Assembly (NCBI RefSeq): GCF_963082655.1
Contig: NC_081552.1
Location: 52,181,947 to 52,245,946 of the forward strand
DNA from: Stomoxys calcitrans
Taxonomy: Eukaryota > Arthropoda > Insecta > Diptera > Muscidae
Direction of reading: 5' to 3'
DNA length: 64,000 nt
Of the stretch, positions 43,734 to 60,030 are shown one piece after another; the first letter of the stretch is position 1, and the number at the start of each line of letters is the position of its first letter. A program made the translations under genes and the position numbers. A model generated the notes under the pieces. It saw only the letters and a list, made by a program, of their open reading frames with translations. It had not been told where the DNA came from and did no database searches.

Positions 43734-44628
43734 ACCTCAAAATATTCGTCTAAGACCCCATAAAGTATATATATTCTTGACCGTCTCGACGTTCTGAGTC
43801 GATCTAGCCATGTCCGTTTGTCTGTAACAATCACAATAGCGGTCAAACGCGTAAAGCTAGCCTCTTGAAATTTCGCACAGATACATAACATTGATGTAAG
43901 GCGTTGGAGATTGCAAATGACCCATATCAGTCCAGATTTAGATATAGCTCCCATACAAATCGATTTCTTGAGCCCTTGGAAGCTTAAATTTTTGTCCGAT
44001 TTGGCTGAAATTTGTCATGTAGTGTAGTGTTTCGTTATAACTACAAACAGCTGTGCCAAGTACGGTCTAAATCGGTCTGTAACCTGATATAGCTCACATA
44101 TAAACCGGTCTACCGATTTGACTCCTTAAGCCAATGGACACCGCACTTTTTGTCAGATTTGGCTGAAATTTTGCATGTAGTATTCTGTTATAACTGTGCC
44201 TGATACCGTTTAAATCGGTCTATAACCTGATTTAAACCGATCTCCTAATTTAACTTCTTGAGCCCCTTACAAGCCGCAATTTTTATCCGATTTAGCTGTA
44301 ATTGAGCATGTAGTGTTTTGTTGTGACTTCCCACAACTATGCCAAGTACGGTCCGAATCGGTCTACAACCTGATATAGCTTCCATGTAAACCGATCTCCC
44401 GATTTGATTTCTTGAGTCCTTACTGACATTTTGCATGCGGTGTTCTGTTATGAATTCCAACAACTGTGCCAAGTACGGTCCAGCTCCCATGTAGACCGGT
44501 CAATCCATCATCCTATTTCGATTATCCTTGTTCGGTTTATAGAAGCTTTAATTTTTAATGGTTTGACAGAAGTTTGATTTGTAGAATAAGATTATGCGCT
44601 TCAACTAAACTTATCTTATATATAACCT
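43734..44628 (-). mobile_element. HINE family C, without terminal tail
   Basis: Starts in the tail region (AACACCTCAAAATATTCGTC), then GTCCGTTTGTCTGT, several units, and the 5' segment TGGTTTGACAGAAGTTTG. The terminal inverted repeat and hairpin are replaced by the next element. Confidence 0.7.
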
Positions 44629-45804
44629 TCTAAAAGCGTGTTAAGTTCGGCCGCCATGGATCGCATTTGTCGAGTTCTTTTCCTGGCATCTCTTCTTAGG
44701 AAAAAAAGGATATTAGAAAAGATTTGCTCTGCTATTAGAGCGATATCAAGATATGGTACGGTTTGGAGCACAATTAAATTATATGTTAGAGACCTGTGTA
44801 AAATGTCAGCCAAATGTCGGAATAAGAATTGCGCCCTTTGGGGGCTCAAATAAATAAGTAAAATAGGGAGATCGATTTACATGGGAGCTGTATCAGGCTA
44901 TAGACCGATTCAGATCATAATAAACACGCATGTTGATGGTCATGAGAGGATCCGTCGTACAAAATTTCAGCCAAATCGGATAATAATTGCGACCTCTACA
45001 GGCTTAAGAAATCAAGATCCCAGACCGGTTTATATGGCAGCTATATCAGGTTATGAATCGATTTGAACCTTATTTGACACAGTTGCTGAAAGTAAAAATA
45101 AAAAACGTCATGTAAAATTTCAGCCAAATCAGTCGGAATTGTGCCCTCTAGAAGGTCAAGAAGTCAAGTCCCCAGATCTGTTTATATATGACAGCTATAT
45201 CAGGTTATGAACCGATTTGAGCCATACTTAGCACAGTTGTTGGTTATCATAACAAAACACGTTGTGCAAGATTTCATTCCAATCGGATAAGAATGGCGCA
45301 CTCTAGAGGCTCAAGAAGCCAAGACCCAAGATCGGTTTATATCGCAGCTATGTCAAGTTATGGACCACTTTGGACCATACTTAACACAGTTGTTGGATAT
45401 AATAACAAAACACGTCGTGCAAAAGTTCAGCCAAATCGGATAAGAATTGCGCGCTCTAGAGGCTCAAGGAGTCAAGACCCACGATCGGTTTATATATCAG
45501 TTATATTAGGTTATGGACCGATTTGAACCATACTTGGCACAGTTATTGGATATCATAACAAAATTTCATTCCAATCGGATGAGAATTGCGCACTCTAGAG
45601 GCTCAAGAAGTTAAGACCCAAGATCGGTTTTTATGGCAGCTATATCAAAACATGGACCGATATGGCCCATTTACAATACCAACCGACCTACACTAAGAAG
45701 AAGTATATGCGCAAAATTTCAAGCGGCTAGCTTTACTCCTTCGGAAGTTAGCGTGCTTTCGACAGACAGACGGACGGACAGACGGACGGACATGGCAGGA
45801 TCGA
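44629..45804 (+). mobile_element. HINE family A, 5' end deleted internally, tail lost
   Basis: TAAAAGCGTGTTAAGTTCGG jumps straight to CCGCCATGGATCGCATTTGT, losing half of the hairpin and the inverted repeat. About five units, array at 45765-45795, then abrupt fusion to Helitron sequence (CCTCCCCCTTACCCTAATTT). Confidence 0.82.
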
Positions 45805-48365
45805 CCCTCCCCCTTACCCTAATTTTCAGAAACGCCAGATCTCGGAGATGGGTGGTGCTATTTAAGCGAAATTTTGTGTGATCTCATATAGTACCCTAAA
45901 AATAAAAATTTGGATTTCGGATGGGGTACCTAGGGGGGCCGCCCCATCCTAAAATCTACCAAACGTATATTGAGACCAATCTCGACAATATGGGACTCAA
46001 ATGAAAGGTATTTAGGATAACAAAAAGTATCTGATATCCAATTGTCGGACCAAGTGCAAGGGGGACCACCCCAAGCCCCAAAAAAGCCCTAAATCGGACA
46101 TATTTACCGACCATGGCAATATGGAACTCAAATGAAAGATATTTGCGAGTGGAATACGAATCTAATATCCAAATGTGTGACCACGTTTCTGGGGGTCCAC
46201 CCCTTTTTTCAAGTCCAACTCACTGAGTGGCCGCCCATCCCCCAAAACACTCCCCAAGCCGCTCATGTTTGCTGATTATGGAAAAATGGGCCTCAAATTT
46301 AAGGTATTTGGGAGTAGACCACGTATCTGATATCAACATTAGGGACCATCTGTCTAGAGGACGTCCCACCACCATAACAACCCCCAAATAGGACGTATTT
46401 GCTCACCAAGACAATTTGGGTCTTAAAGAGAGTAGAACTAAATATTTATAGTTTTTGGGACCAATACTCCAAACCGGTCATATTTGCTGACTTTTGCAAT
46501 AAGGAGTTTAAATGATATTAGAAATCAAATTTGATATCCAATTTTGAGGCCAATGGCAATATGAGGTTTAAATAAATGATATATAGATATGTGAGAATAG
46601 AGCACGTTGGTGATATATTTTCCAGGCTTAGTGTTTGGGGGATCAACCCAATCCACAAAACACCCCTAAATCGGACATATTTACCGACCATGGCGATATA
46701 GGACTCAAACGAAAGGTATTTGCGAGTAGAGTACGAATCTGATATGGAAATATGGGACAAAGTTTCTGGGGGTCCACTCCTTCCCTAAAACACCCCCCAA
46801 ACAGGACTTATTTACTGACCATCGCAATATGGGGCTCAAATAGACGGTATTTTAGTGTAGAATACGAATATGATATTCAAATGTGGAACCTCCCCAAAAA
46901 CATCCCCAAAGAGCTCAAATTTACGAGCATAGCAATATGGGGTTCAAATGAAAGGTCTTTATAAGTACCCCACGAATCTGATATCAATATTCGCGATATA
47001 GTTTCTATGGGCCCAACGCACCCCACAACACGACCCAAATAGGAAGTATTTGCTGACCATTGCAAAATGGACTCCAATAAGAGGAACTTTAGAGTAAAAT
47101 ACGAAGCTGATATATATTTTCAGAGAAAGTCACTGAATGGCCGCCCATCCCCCAATCGGCACATGTTTGCCGACTATACAAATCTGATATCAACATTCGG
47201 GACCCACTGTCTAGGCGACGTCCCAACCCCATAACAAACCCCAAATAGGACGTATTTGCTCACCATGGCAATTTGGGTCTTAAAGAGAGTGGAACTCTCC
47301 ACAAAGCGGACATATTTGCTGACTTTTGCAATAAGGGGTTTAAATGAAAGGTGTTTGAGATTAGAAAACGAATTTGATATCCAACTTTGAGTCCAAAGGC
47401 AATATGGGGTTCAAATAAATGATATTGAGAGTAGAGCACGATGCTGATTTATTGTCAGGGCTAAGTGTTTGAGGTACCGCTCCACTTCCCAAAACATACC
47501 TAAGTCGGTCATATTTACCGATCAGGTCAATGTGGGGCTCAAATGAAAAGTATTGGGGAGTAGAGCACGAAATTGATACCCCTTTTCGGGGCAAATTTTC
47601 TGGGGGCCTACCCCTTCCCAAAAACACACCACAAACAGCAATTATTTATTGAATACGAATCTGATATCCAACTGTGGGATGTATTTTGGGCATCGCCCCT
47701 TTTCCAAGAGTACAAATTTACCGGCCAAATGAAAGGTATTTGTGATTACAAAACGAATATGATAACTAATTTTGAGGCCAAGTGATTGGCCGCATCCCAC
47801 AAACTTCCCTCTAACTAATGACAATACAGGGTTAAAATAAATGGTATTTGAGAGAAGAGCACGATGCGGATATTTTTTTCAGGGCCAAGTGTCTGGGGAC
47901 CAACTCACCCCGAAAACACCCATAAATCCGACATACACATTTACGGGTCAAGGCAATATGGGACTCAAGGGTATTTGGAAGGTATAATACCAACTTTCGG
48001 GACCACGTTTTTGTGGGTCCACACCACCCCCTAAACCCACCAACCGCCACCCTGGGAGCCTTCTTACTCCCATAATCCCCAAGAGAATATCGGGCTCAAA
48101 TAAAGTCTCTTAAGAATGGAATACAACTAACATCCAAACTCAAATGACCCTAAACCCGTTTCGCGTATTCATATATCAGTAAAGGGATTCAGATAAAGGT
48201 GTTTACTTTTTTTAATGTTAGCCAAGCGATCTACATACAAATACTTTTTTCGTAGCATGGTATTACACTAAAAGCTCTTTAATTGTCAAAAATAAATATT
48301 TAAAGGATAATTTTGTTCCATATAGAGTAAAGGAAGGTGCAGCGGAGCGGGGCCGGTTCAGCTAG
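45805..48365 (+). mobile_element. Non-autonomous Helitron, 5'-truncated, 2.56 kb
   Basis: Same joint and unit order as 34263-37062. About 18 tandem units; 3' end GTGCAGCGGAGCGGGGCC and CTAG at 48362-48365 followed by TT. Sits in ST2 intron 2. Confidence 0.8.
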
Positions 48366-48445
48366 TTTTGTATAAATTTGTAGCAGAATCAATGGTGGTG
48401 GGTTTCCAAGATTCGGCCCGGACGAACATAGCATGCTTTTAGCAT
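48366..48445 (-). mobile_element. HINE family C, 5' end only
   Basis: TTTTGTATAAATTTGTAGCA, CAATGGTGGTGGGTTTCC, then CGGCCCGGACGAACATAGCA. The Helitron at 45805 probably inserted into or deleted the rest. Confidence 0.65.
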
Positions 48446-48660
48446 TTATTAGTGAGATACCGGCAGAAATTTTGGAGAGAGTATACCAAAATTGGACCAA
48501 ACGGATGTGCTATTTGAGACGCAGTCACGGTCAACTTTTGCATGAAATAATCTTCAAACATTAAATTATATGGACCGTTCTATCGAATCAAATAAAGATT
48601 TCATGAATCTTTCTAAATGTTATGTTTTTTTTTGAAAAACTTTCCTACAGCTCTAAAAAA
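48446..48660. other. Intronic spacer
   Basis: Nothing recognised. Confidence 0.3.
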
Positions 48661-49817
48661 TAAGTAAGAGCGTGCTAAGTTCGGCCGGGCCGATTCTTAT
48701 ATAACCTCCACCATGGATCGCATTTGTCGAGTTCTATGCGCGGTATCTCTTTTTAGGCAAACTAAGAATATAGAATAAGAACTGTTATGCTATTGGAGCT
48801 TTATCAAATTATAGTCCGATTCGGATCATAAATAAATGCTGAACATTGTAGAAGTCGTTGTGTAATATTCCAGTTCATTCAGATAAGAATTGCGCCTTGT
48901 AGGGGCTCAAGAAGCAAAATCGGAAGATAGATTTATATGGGAGCTGTATCAAGCTATTGATCGATTCAGACCATATTAGACACGTGTGTTGAAGATCATT
49001 GAGAAGCCGTTGTACAAAATTTCAGCCAAATCGGATGAGAATTGCGCCCTTTAGAGGCTCAAAAAGTCAAGATCCCAGATCGGTTTATATGGCAGCTATA
49101 TCAGGTTATTTATCGATTTACGCCATACTTAGCACAGTTATTGAAAGTCATAATAAAACACCTCATGCTAAATTTCAGCCAAATCGGATGAGAATTGCGC
49201 GCTCTATTGGCTCAAGAAGTCAAGATCTAAGATCGGTTTATATGACAGCATACCAGAATATGAACCGATTTGAATCGTAAATGGCACAGTTGTTCCAAGT
49301 GATACCAAAACAAAATACCACTCGCAAAATTTCAGTTAAATTGGACGATAATTGCGCCCTCTAGAGGCCCAAGATCGGTTTATATGACAGCTATATCAAA
49401 ACAAGGACCGATTTGAACCATACTTAGAGCAGTTGTTGGAAGTGATACTAAAACACCACATGCAAAATTTCAGTCAAATCGGGCGAGCATTGCGCCCTGT
49501 AGAGGTTCAAGAAGTCAAGTCCCAAGATCGGTTTATATGGCAGCTATATGAAAACATGGACCGATTTGGCCCATTTACAATACCAACCAACCTACACTAA
49601 TTAGAAGTATTTGTGCAAAATTTCAAGCGGCTAGCTTTACTCCTTCGAAAGTTAGCGTGCTTTTGACAGACAGACGGACGGACATGGCTAGATCGACACA
49701 AAATATCCAGACGATCAAGAATATAAATACCTTATGGTGTCGCAAATCAATATTTCGAGGTATTAAAATGTAACGACTAGGTAAGTATACCCCCTATCCT
49801 ATGGTGGCGGGTATAAA
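48661..49817 (+). mobile_element. HINE family A, full length
   Basis: AATAAGTAAGAGCGTGCTAA, hairpin, TATATAACCTCCACCATGGA, about five units, short array at 49667-49683, and tail CCTATGGTGGCGGGTATA. The sequence then reads directly into a Helitron 5' end. Confidence 0.85.
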
Positions 49818-50312
49818 AATGAAAGTGTAGCGCTTTGTTTGTTTGTTTCGAGGAGACTTAAAAACCTTTGAGCCGATTTTCATTAATGCAATTATCGCGG
49901 ATTGCCCTACCCTGCCCTTACGAGATAAGTGCATTGATTTCAGCGAAATTTTGTAGGCTCTCTTATGGTAACCCCAAAACCGCGGGGGAAGTCCTAACCC
50001 AAAACCGATTGGGACAATATGGGTATCAAATGAAAGGTTTTAAAGAGTAGAATGCGAACTTAATATAATAATTTGATACCATGTGTTGGGTTTCCTGCCA
50101 TACACCAAAAACCCGGCAAAAAATTACATGTTTATCGATTGGGGCAAATACGAAACTTTAAATATTTCGGATCAAGTTCAAAAGGGCCACCCCACCACAA
50201 AAAATATACCTTAACAGGCGTGTAGGCTGATCAGAAGGATATGGGATTCAAACGGAAGTTACTTGAGAGTAGAATACGACATTTAAGGATGTAGTGAAAC
50301 ACACCGGGCTAG
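49818..50312 (+). mobile_element. Short non-autonomous Helitron
   Basis: 5' AAAAATGAAAGTGTAGCGCT with GTTTGTTTGTTTC, four or so units (GGTATCAAATGAAAGGTT), 3' end CACCGGGCTAG at 50302-50312. About 0.5 kb; a distinct subfamily with a different 3' end. Confidence 0.6.
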
Positions 50313-50554
50313 CTTGTTACATATAAATCAATAATGATTCCTATACTGTTGAACTCAACAACAGATATTATGTAATTATTTTCAGAGAACACTTCGAACT
50401 TTATGGCCCAGCAAAGAACAGCATCTTCTTGTTCACTTCTTACAATTCTGACCAACTGTAATTTAAGTTGATTTTTATGATTCGTCATTTAGTTTAAAGT
50501 ACAGTTATGGCAGTATAAGGTTCTTCGTTTCCTTATTTCTTATATATATCGTAC
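50313..50554. other. Intronic sequence next to ST2 exon 2
   Basis: Single-copy-looking DNA; no repeat recognised. Confidence 0.4.
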
Positions 50555-50684
50555 CTTTGGTTGACGTTCCCATATTTGAAGAGGCAATAAATTGGCTGGC
50601 ATATGAGTTTTCAGCAGTCTTGGACTTGGCATAGTTTTACTGAATTCCAAACCATTGGGAGCCCCAGGAAGAATGCCATGAAAA
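50555..50684 (-). CDS. Sulfotransferase ST2, second exon
   Basis: 130 nt as in ST1 exon 2; acceptor TTCTAG before 50684, donor GTACGA at 50554. Encodes FHGILPGAPNGLEFSKTMPS then PRLLKTHMPANLLPLQIW, with the catalytic His of K-T-H. It lies 9.75 kb upstream of the third exon, across a block of transposons, and would be missed without comparing to ST1. Phase and length match the rest of ST2. The 5' exon with the PAPS loop is not between 50685 and 64000 as far as I can see. Confidence 0.87.
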
Positions 50685-50760
50685 CTAGAAGAAAGAAATT
50701 TTAGAAAGTTAAGTTATTTACCTAGTTGGCACACAAATATAAATATCAATAAACAATTTG

Positions 50761-50898
50761 TGTACCCACCACTATAGGATGGGGGTATTCTAATCTAGCC
50801 ATTTCGTTTGTGACGCCTCCAAATATTTATCTGCTAACCCATAAAGTACATATATTCTGGATCGTCTCGACATTCTGAGTATATCTAGCCATTGTTTG
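50761..50898 (-). mobile_element. HINE family C, 3' fragment
   Basis: TGTACCCACCACTATAGGAT, GACGCCTCCAAATATTTATC and GATCGTCTCGACATTCTGAG, then fused within the GTTTGT repeat to a Helitron 5' region. Confidence 0.65.
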
Positions 50899-54240
<3,342 letters not shown>

Positions 54241-54816
54241 ACATATACATCTGAACCGATTTTTATGAAATTATCCAAACATATTGCTACATCATATAAA
54301 ACATCTCTGACCAAAATGTTGGTTCCTTCTGCCTTCATAGGTCATATCGCATGAAAGAAAATTGTGGTTTCTATAGCCTTCAAAGGCCACATCGGATGGA
54401 ACATACATATGGGAGCTATATCTAAATCTGAACCGATTTTTATGAAATTGTGCACACGTATCAAGACGTCGAGAAAAACATATAATGCATAGTTTTGTTA
54501 AGATTAAACCAAAATTGTCGCTTCTGCAGCCTTTATAAGCCATATCGGAGGAGAGATATATATGGGAGCTATATCTAAATCTGGACCGATTTTTTTCAAA
54601 GTAAATTGTACAAACAACACAACTGTACTTTGATTACAAAAATACATGGACAGACAGATGGACCAACGGATAGACGGACATAGCTAAATCGAATCAGGAT
54701 GTGTTTCTAAGCCGATCGGTATACTAATGAAAAGTTCTACCTCGTCTCCTTCTTTGCGTTGCAAACAAATAAACAAAGTTATAATACCCTGTACCACAGT
54801 GGTGGTGTAAGATATA
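54241..54816 (+). mobile_element. HINE family D copy
   Basis: CATCTGAACCGATTTTTATG, three units with GGGAGCTATATCTAAATCTG, GGACAGACAGATGGACC array at 54648, tail GTACCACAGTGGTGGTGTAA then GATATA. Immediately followed by a family A copy. Confidence 0.75.
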
Positions 54817-56449
54817 ACAAGTAAAAGCGTGCTAAGTTCAGCCGGGCCGAATCTTATATACCCTCCACCATGGATCGCATTTGTCGAGTTCTTTTCCCGG
54901 CATCTCTTCTTAGGCAAAAAAGGATATAAGAAAAGAGTTGCTCTACTATTAAAACGATATCAAGATATGGTCCGGTTCGGACCACAATTAAATTATATGT
55001 TGGAGACCTGTGTAAAATTTCAGCCAATTCGTATAAGAATTGCGCCCATTGGGGCTCACGAAGTAAAATAGAGAGAACGATTTATATGGGATCTCTATCG
55101 GGCTATAGACCGATTCAGACCATAATAAACACGTTTGTTGATGGTCATGACAGGATCCGTCGTACAAAATGTCAGGCATATCGGATAATAATTGCGACCT
55201 CTAAGGGTCAAGAAGTCAAGATCCCAGATCGGTTTATATGGCAGCTATATCAGGTTATGAACCGACTTGTACTTTATTTGACACAGTTGTTGAAAGTAAA
55301 AATAAAATACGTCATGCAAAATTTCAGCCAAATCGGATAGGAATTGCGCCCTCTAAAAGCTCAGGAAGTCAAATCCCCAGATCTGTTTATATGACAGCTA
55401 TATCAGGTTATGGAACGATTTCAACCATACTTAGCACAGTTGTTGGATATCATAACAAAACACGTCGTGCAAAATTTCATTCTGATCGGATAAGAATTGC
55501 GCACGCTAGAGGCTCAAGAAGTCAAGACCCAAGATCGGTTTATATGGCAGCTATATCAGGTTATGGACCGATTTTAACTATACTTGGCGCAGTTGTTGAA
55601 TATCATAACAAAACACGTCTTGCAAAATTTCATTCCAATCGGATAAGAATTGCGCACTCTAGAGGCTCAAGAAGTCAAGACCCAAGATCGGTTTATATGG
55701 CAGCTATATCAGGTTATAGACCGATTTGAACCATACTTAGCACAGTTGTTGGATATAATAACAAAACACGTCGTGCAAAATTTCATTGTGATCGGATAAG
55801 AATTGTGCACTCTAGAGGCTCAAGAAGTCAAGACCCAAGATCGGTTTATATGGAAGCTATATCAAAACATGGACCGATTTGAGTCATACTTGGCGCAGTT
55901 GTTAGATATCATAACAAAATACTACGTGCAAAAATTCATTCCAATCCGATAAGAATTGTGCCCTCTAGAGGCTCAAGAATTCAAGATCCCAGATCGGTTT
56001 ATATGGCAGCTATATCAGGTTATAGACCGATTTGAATCATACATAGCACAGTTGTTGTATTTTATAACAAAACACGTCGTGCAAAATGTCATCCCAATCG
56101 GATAAGAATTGCGCACTCTACAGGCTCAAGAAGTCAAGACCCAAGATCGGTTTATAAGGCAGTTATATCAAAACATGGACGGATGTGGCCCATTTACAAT
56201 ACCAACCGACCTACACTAATAAGAGGTATTTGTGCAAAATTTCAAGCGGCTAGCTTTACTCCTTCGAAAGTTAGCGTGCTTTCGACAGACAGACGGACAG
56301 ATGGACAGACGGACGGACATGGCTTGATGGACATAAAATGTTGCAACGATCAAGAATATTTATACTTTATAGGGTCTCGGACGAATATTTCGAGTAGTTA
56401 CAAACAGAATGACGAAATTAGTATACCCCCTATGGTGGAGGGTATAAAA
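54817..56449 (+). mobile_element. HINE family A, full length, many units
   Basis: Both ends intact; hairpin slightly mutated (TTCAGCCGGGCCGAA). About eight ~153-bp units, array at 56288-56318, tail with a short deletion (CCCCCTATGGTGGAGGGTAT). Confidence 0.92.
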
Positions 56450-57534
56450 ATGAATTTGTGTTTGTTTGTTTGTATGTATGTTTGTTTGTTTGTAGATTTG
56501 TGAATTTCTTTGTTCCTTATAGACTCAAAAACGGATGAACCGATTTCTTTCAAGATTTCACAGATTGTGGGGAGTGGTCCGGACGGAGCAATAGGCTATA
56601 TAATTTATTGATATCGGTAGAAGGGCGGATCCTCCCCCTTACCTCAAAAGTACGACCCCAAACTGAAAGAAAACAGATCGGGACAGTATGGGATTCAAAT
56701 GAAAGGTATTCATGAGAAGTCTGCGAGTTGCATATTAAAATGTGGATCCAAATTACTGGGGGGCCGCCCCAATTACAAAACCCGCTTAAATGGGTTTATT
56801 GGACAATAATGACAATATGGGACTCGGATGAAAGGTATTTGGGAGTAGATTACGAAAATGGTCAGGAAGGAGGAAAAGGCTTTTTAGTTTGTTGTATTGG
56901 AAGGGGGCGGACCCTCCCCCATTACACCAAAAACACCACTTCAATTAAAAGTGGACCAATAGGGATAATATGGGTATCAAATGAAAGGTATTGGGGAGTA
57001 GAATACGAATATTGTATTAAAAATTGGGATAAAGTATGCGAGGGGTCGTCCAACCCTAAAAACTCTCCCAAGACAAACATATTGGACGTAAATATCAATA
57101 TGTGACTCAAATGAAAGGTATTCGGGACTAGACTATGAATACGACATAAAAAATGAGGTCCAAGTAATTGAGGGTCTTCCCACCTTCAAATGGGAATATA
57201 ATTCGATCCTAGCTAGATGAGCCTCAAATTAAAAGCATTTGGTAGCAGATTACGAATATGAAATTAAACTTTGTGTCCATGAATCTAGGTGGTGCTTTAT
57301 CTCCCCATTAAAACAATGGGAGATCAAGTGATAGATATTTTTAAGTGGAGTGCGTCATTCAAATTTGCGCTCAAGAGGCAGATGGAGTGAGACGCCACCC
57401 ACGAAACGGCTGTGTACACCAATTATGACAATATGGGGTTAAATTCAAAGTATAAGGCTGTGGACTGCGAATATGATATATTTATTCTGCTCATATATTT
57501 AGAGGACAACCTCACCTCGAAACTTAAGAATTTA

Positions 57535-58068
57535 AATGGGGAGATATGGGAGCTATATCAGGTTATGGATCCATTCAGACCATATTTGGCATGTATGTGG
57601 ATGAGCATATGAGAAGTCGTTAAAATAATGTTTAGCCAAAACGCATAAGAATTGCGCCCTCCAGAGGATCAAAGAATCAAATTAGGAGATCGGTTTATAT
57701 GGGCTATATCAAATTTTAAACTGGTTTGAAGCATACATAGCACAGATGTTAAAAGTCATAACAAAATATCTTATATAAAATTTGACACAATACGGATAAC
57801 AATTACGGCGTTTAGGGGCCCAAGAGGTAAAGATCCAAAATCAGATTATATGGCAGTTATATCAAAACAAAAACCAATATGACCCATTTAAAATCCCAAC
57901 TGACCTACACTAATAGGAAGTATTTGTGCAAAATTTCATGCGCCTAGCTTTATTTCTTCGAAAGTTAGCATGCTTTCGACAGATGTCAAGACGATCAAAA
58001 ATATACATATATACATTGTTGGGTCTCAGATGAATATTTCGATGCTTTACAAACGGAAACAAATTTAG
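57535..58068 (+). mobile_element. HINE fragment, diverged
   Basis: GAGATATGGGAGCTATATCA, three degraded units, GCATGCTTTCGACAGATGTC (array deleted), and GTCTCAGATGAATATTTCGA. No terminal repeats. Confidence 0.6.
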
Positions 58069-58070
58069 TG

Positions 58071-58430
58071 GTCTAGGCCGTAAGTTTTTGTACTGAAGTC
58101 AAAAATGGTTAATGATTATTTTCACAACTCAACGGTGACATTAGATAGGCCCAAAAAGGTGGAATTTAAAAATAGGCGAAATTCATCAATGTGATTGGAA
58201 TCAACAGCGAGCATCACCAACAACAAATTCAGCGCCATCTATTGGGAGATAGAAATTATTTGAATAGCCAAGCAAACCCGAACAAAGAAAGAGCGCAAGA
58301 GGTATTGGAGAGTGTGTTCAAAGTTGATCATATGGTTTTCACTACTGTTTTGAAAAGTTTTCTGTAATTCGAATAAATAAAATAAAGCAACTAACCTTCG
58401 ACTGTTTTCGGTATTATTTGTTTAACACTC
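58071..58430 (+). mobile_element. Possible solo LTR or LTR fragment
   Basis: From TGTACTGAAGTCAAAAATGG (about 58090) to GGTATTATTTGTTTAACA (about 58427), bounded by TG and CA-type ends, with AATAAATAAAATAAAG as a candidate poly(A) signal. The start recurs at 1447-1505. No flanking duplication or primer-binding site was recognised, so this is tentative. Confidence 0.35.
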
Positions 58431-58602
58431 CTACCCTGGGACAAGCTTCCACAATAGTCCAAAAGTTCAATTAAAACATGGCCGTAAAATATATACGTAA
58501 CATAGTGGAAGCAAGGAAGAGTAATTGAAAATAAATTTATAATTCATATGGTGTAAAACGAAGCGCAGCGAAGTGGGCCGGATTCAGCTAGTCTTATATA
58601 TA

Positions 58603-59776
58603 ACAAGTAAAAGCGTGCTAAGTTCGGCCGGGCCGAATCTTATATACCCTCCACCATGGATCGCATTTATCGAGTTATTTTCCCGGCATCTCTTCTTAGG
58701 CAAAAAAGGATACAAGAAAAGATTTGCTCTGCTATTAGAGCGATATCAAGATATGGTCCGGTTCGGACCACAATTAAATTATATGTTGGAGACCTGTGTA
58801 AAAAATTCAGCCAATTCGAATAAGAATTGCGCCCATTGGGGGCTCAAGAAGTAAAATAGAGAGAACGATTTATATGGGAGCTGTATCGGGCAATAGACCG
58901 ATTCAGACTATAATAAACACGTTTGTTGATGGTCATGAGAGGATCCGTCGTACAAAATTTCGGGCATATCGGATAATAATTGCGACCTCTAGGGATCAAG
59001 AAGCCAAGATCCCAGATCGGTTTATATGGCAGCTATATCAGGTTATGGACCGATTTGAATGTTATTTGACACAGTTGTTGAAAGTAAGAATAAAATACGT
59101 CATGCAAAATTTCAGCCAAATCGGATAGGAATTGGGCCCTCTAAAAGCTCAGGAAGTCAAATCCCCAGATCTGTTTATATGACAGCTATATCAGGTTATG
59201 GACCGATTTCAACCATACTTGGCACAGTTGTTGGATATCATAACGAAATACTTCGTGCAAAAATTCATTCAAATCGGATAAGAATTGTGCCCTCTAGAGG
59301 GTCAAGAAGTCAAGACCCAAGATCGGTTTATATGGCAGCTATATCAGGTTATAAACCGATTTAAACCATACTTGGCACAGTTGTTGGGTATCATAACAAA
59401 ACACGTCGTGCAAAATTTCATTCTGATCGGATAAGAATTGCGCACGCTAGAGGCTCAAGAAGTCAAGACCCAAGATCGGTTTATATGGCAGTTATATCAA
59501 AACATGGACCGATGTGGCCCATTTACAATACCAACCGACCTACACTAATAAGAAGTATTTGTGCAAAATTTCAAGCGGCTAGCTTTACTCCTTCGGAAGT
59601 TAGAGTGCTTTCGACAGACAGACGGACGGACGGACGGACATGGCTAGATCGACATAAAATGTCACGACGATCAAGAATATATATACTTTATGGGGTCTCA
59701 GACGAATATTTCGAGTAGTTACAAACAGAATGACGAAATTAGTATACCCCCCATCTTATGGTGGAGGGTATAAAAA
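58603..59776 (+). mobile_element. HINE family A, full length, in Helitron 5' end
   Basis: ACAAGTAAAAGCGTGCTAAG to ATGGTGGAGGGTATA, hairpin, about four units, array at 59615-59640. Inserted about 11 bp inside the Helitron's TATATA-rich start. Confidence 0.92.
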
Positions 59777-60030
59777 TCAATTTGTGTTTGTTTGTTTGTT
59801 TGTGTGTTCCTTATAGACTCAGAAACGGCTGAACCGATTTTCTTCAAATTGTCACAGATAGTGCATAATGATCCCGTAGTGAAAATAGGAAACTACATTT
59901 TTTGATATCTAAAGGGGCGGTAGGGGCGGACGATCCCCCTTACCCTAATTTTCAGAAATGCCAAATCTCGGAGATGCGTGCTGCGATTTAAGCGAAATTT
60001 TGTGTGCTCTCATGTAGTACCCTAAAAGTA

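Larger units (their letters stand above)
40806..50554 (-). other. ST2 intron 2, 9.75 kb of nested repeats
   Basis: Bounded by GTACGA (50554) and CCCTAG (40806). The same intron in ST1 is only 106 bp. The expansion is accounted for by HINE families A, B and C and three Helitron segments annotated below. Confidence 0.82.
56450..58591 (+). mobile_element. Helitron, composite with later insertions
   Basis: 5' part TAAAAATGAATTTGTGTTTG to about 57480 (the inverse of 3130-4140), then a HINE fragment, an LTR-like segment, and the 3' end GCGCAGCGAAGTGGGCCG with CTAG at 58588-58591 followed by TC. Confidence 0.65.

Noticed and set aside
55086..55729. Long frames with repeated peptides such as RSQDPRSVYMAAISGY in many places
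   Set aside because: They follow the 153-bp HINE unit, which is a multiple of three and so keeps frames open on both strands. Start and stop positions vary from copy to copy, and several frames of the same DNA are open at once.
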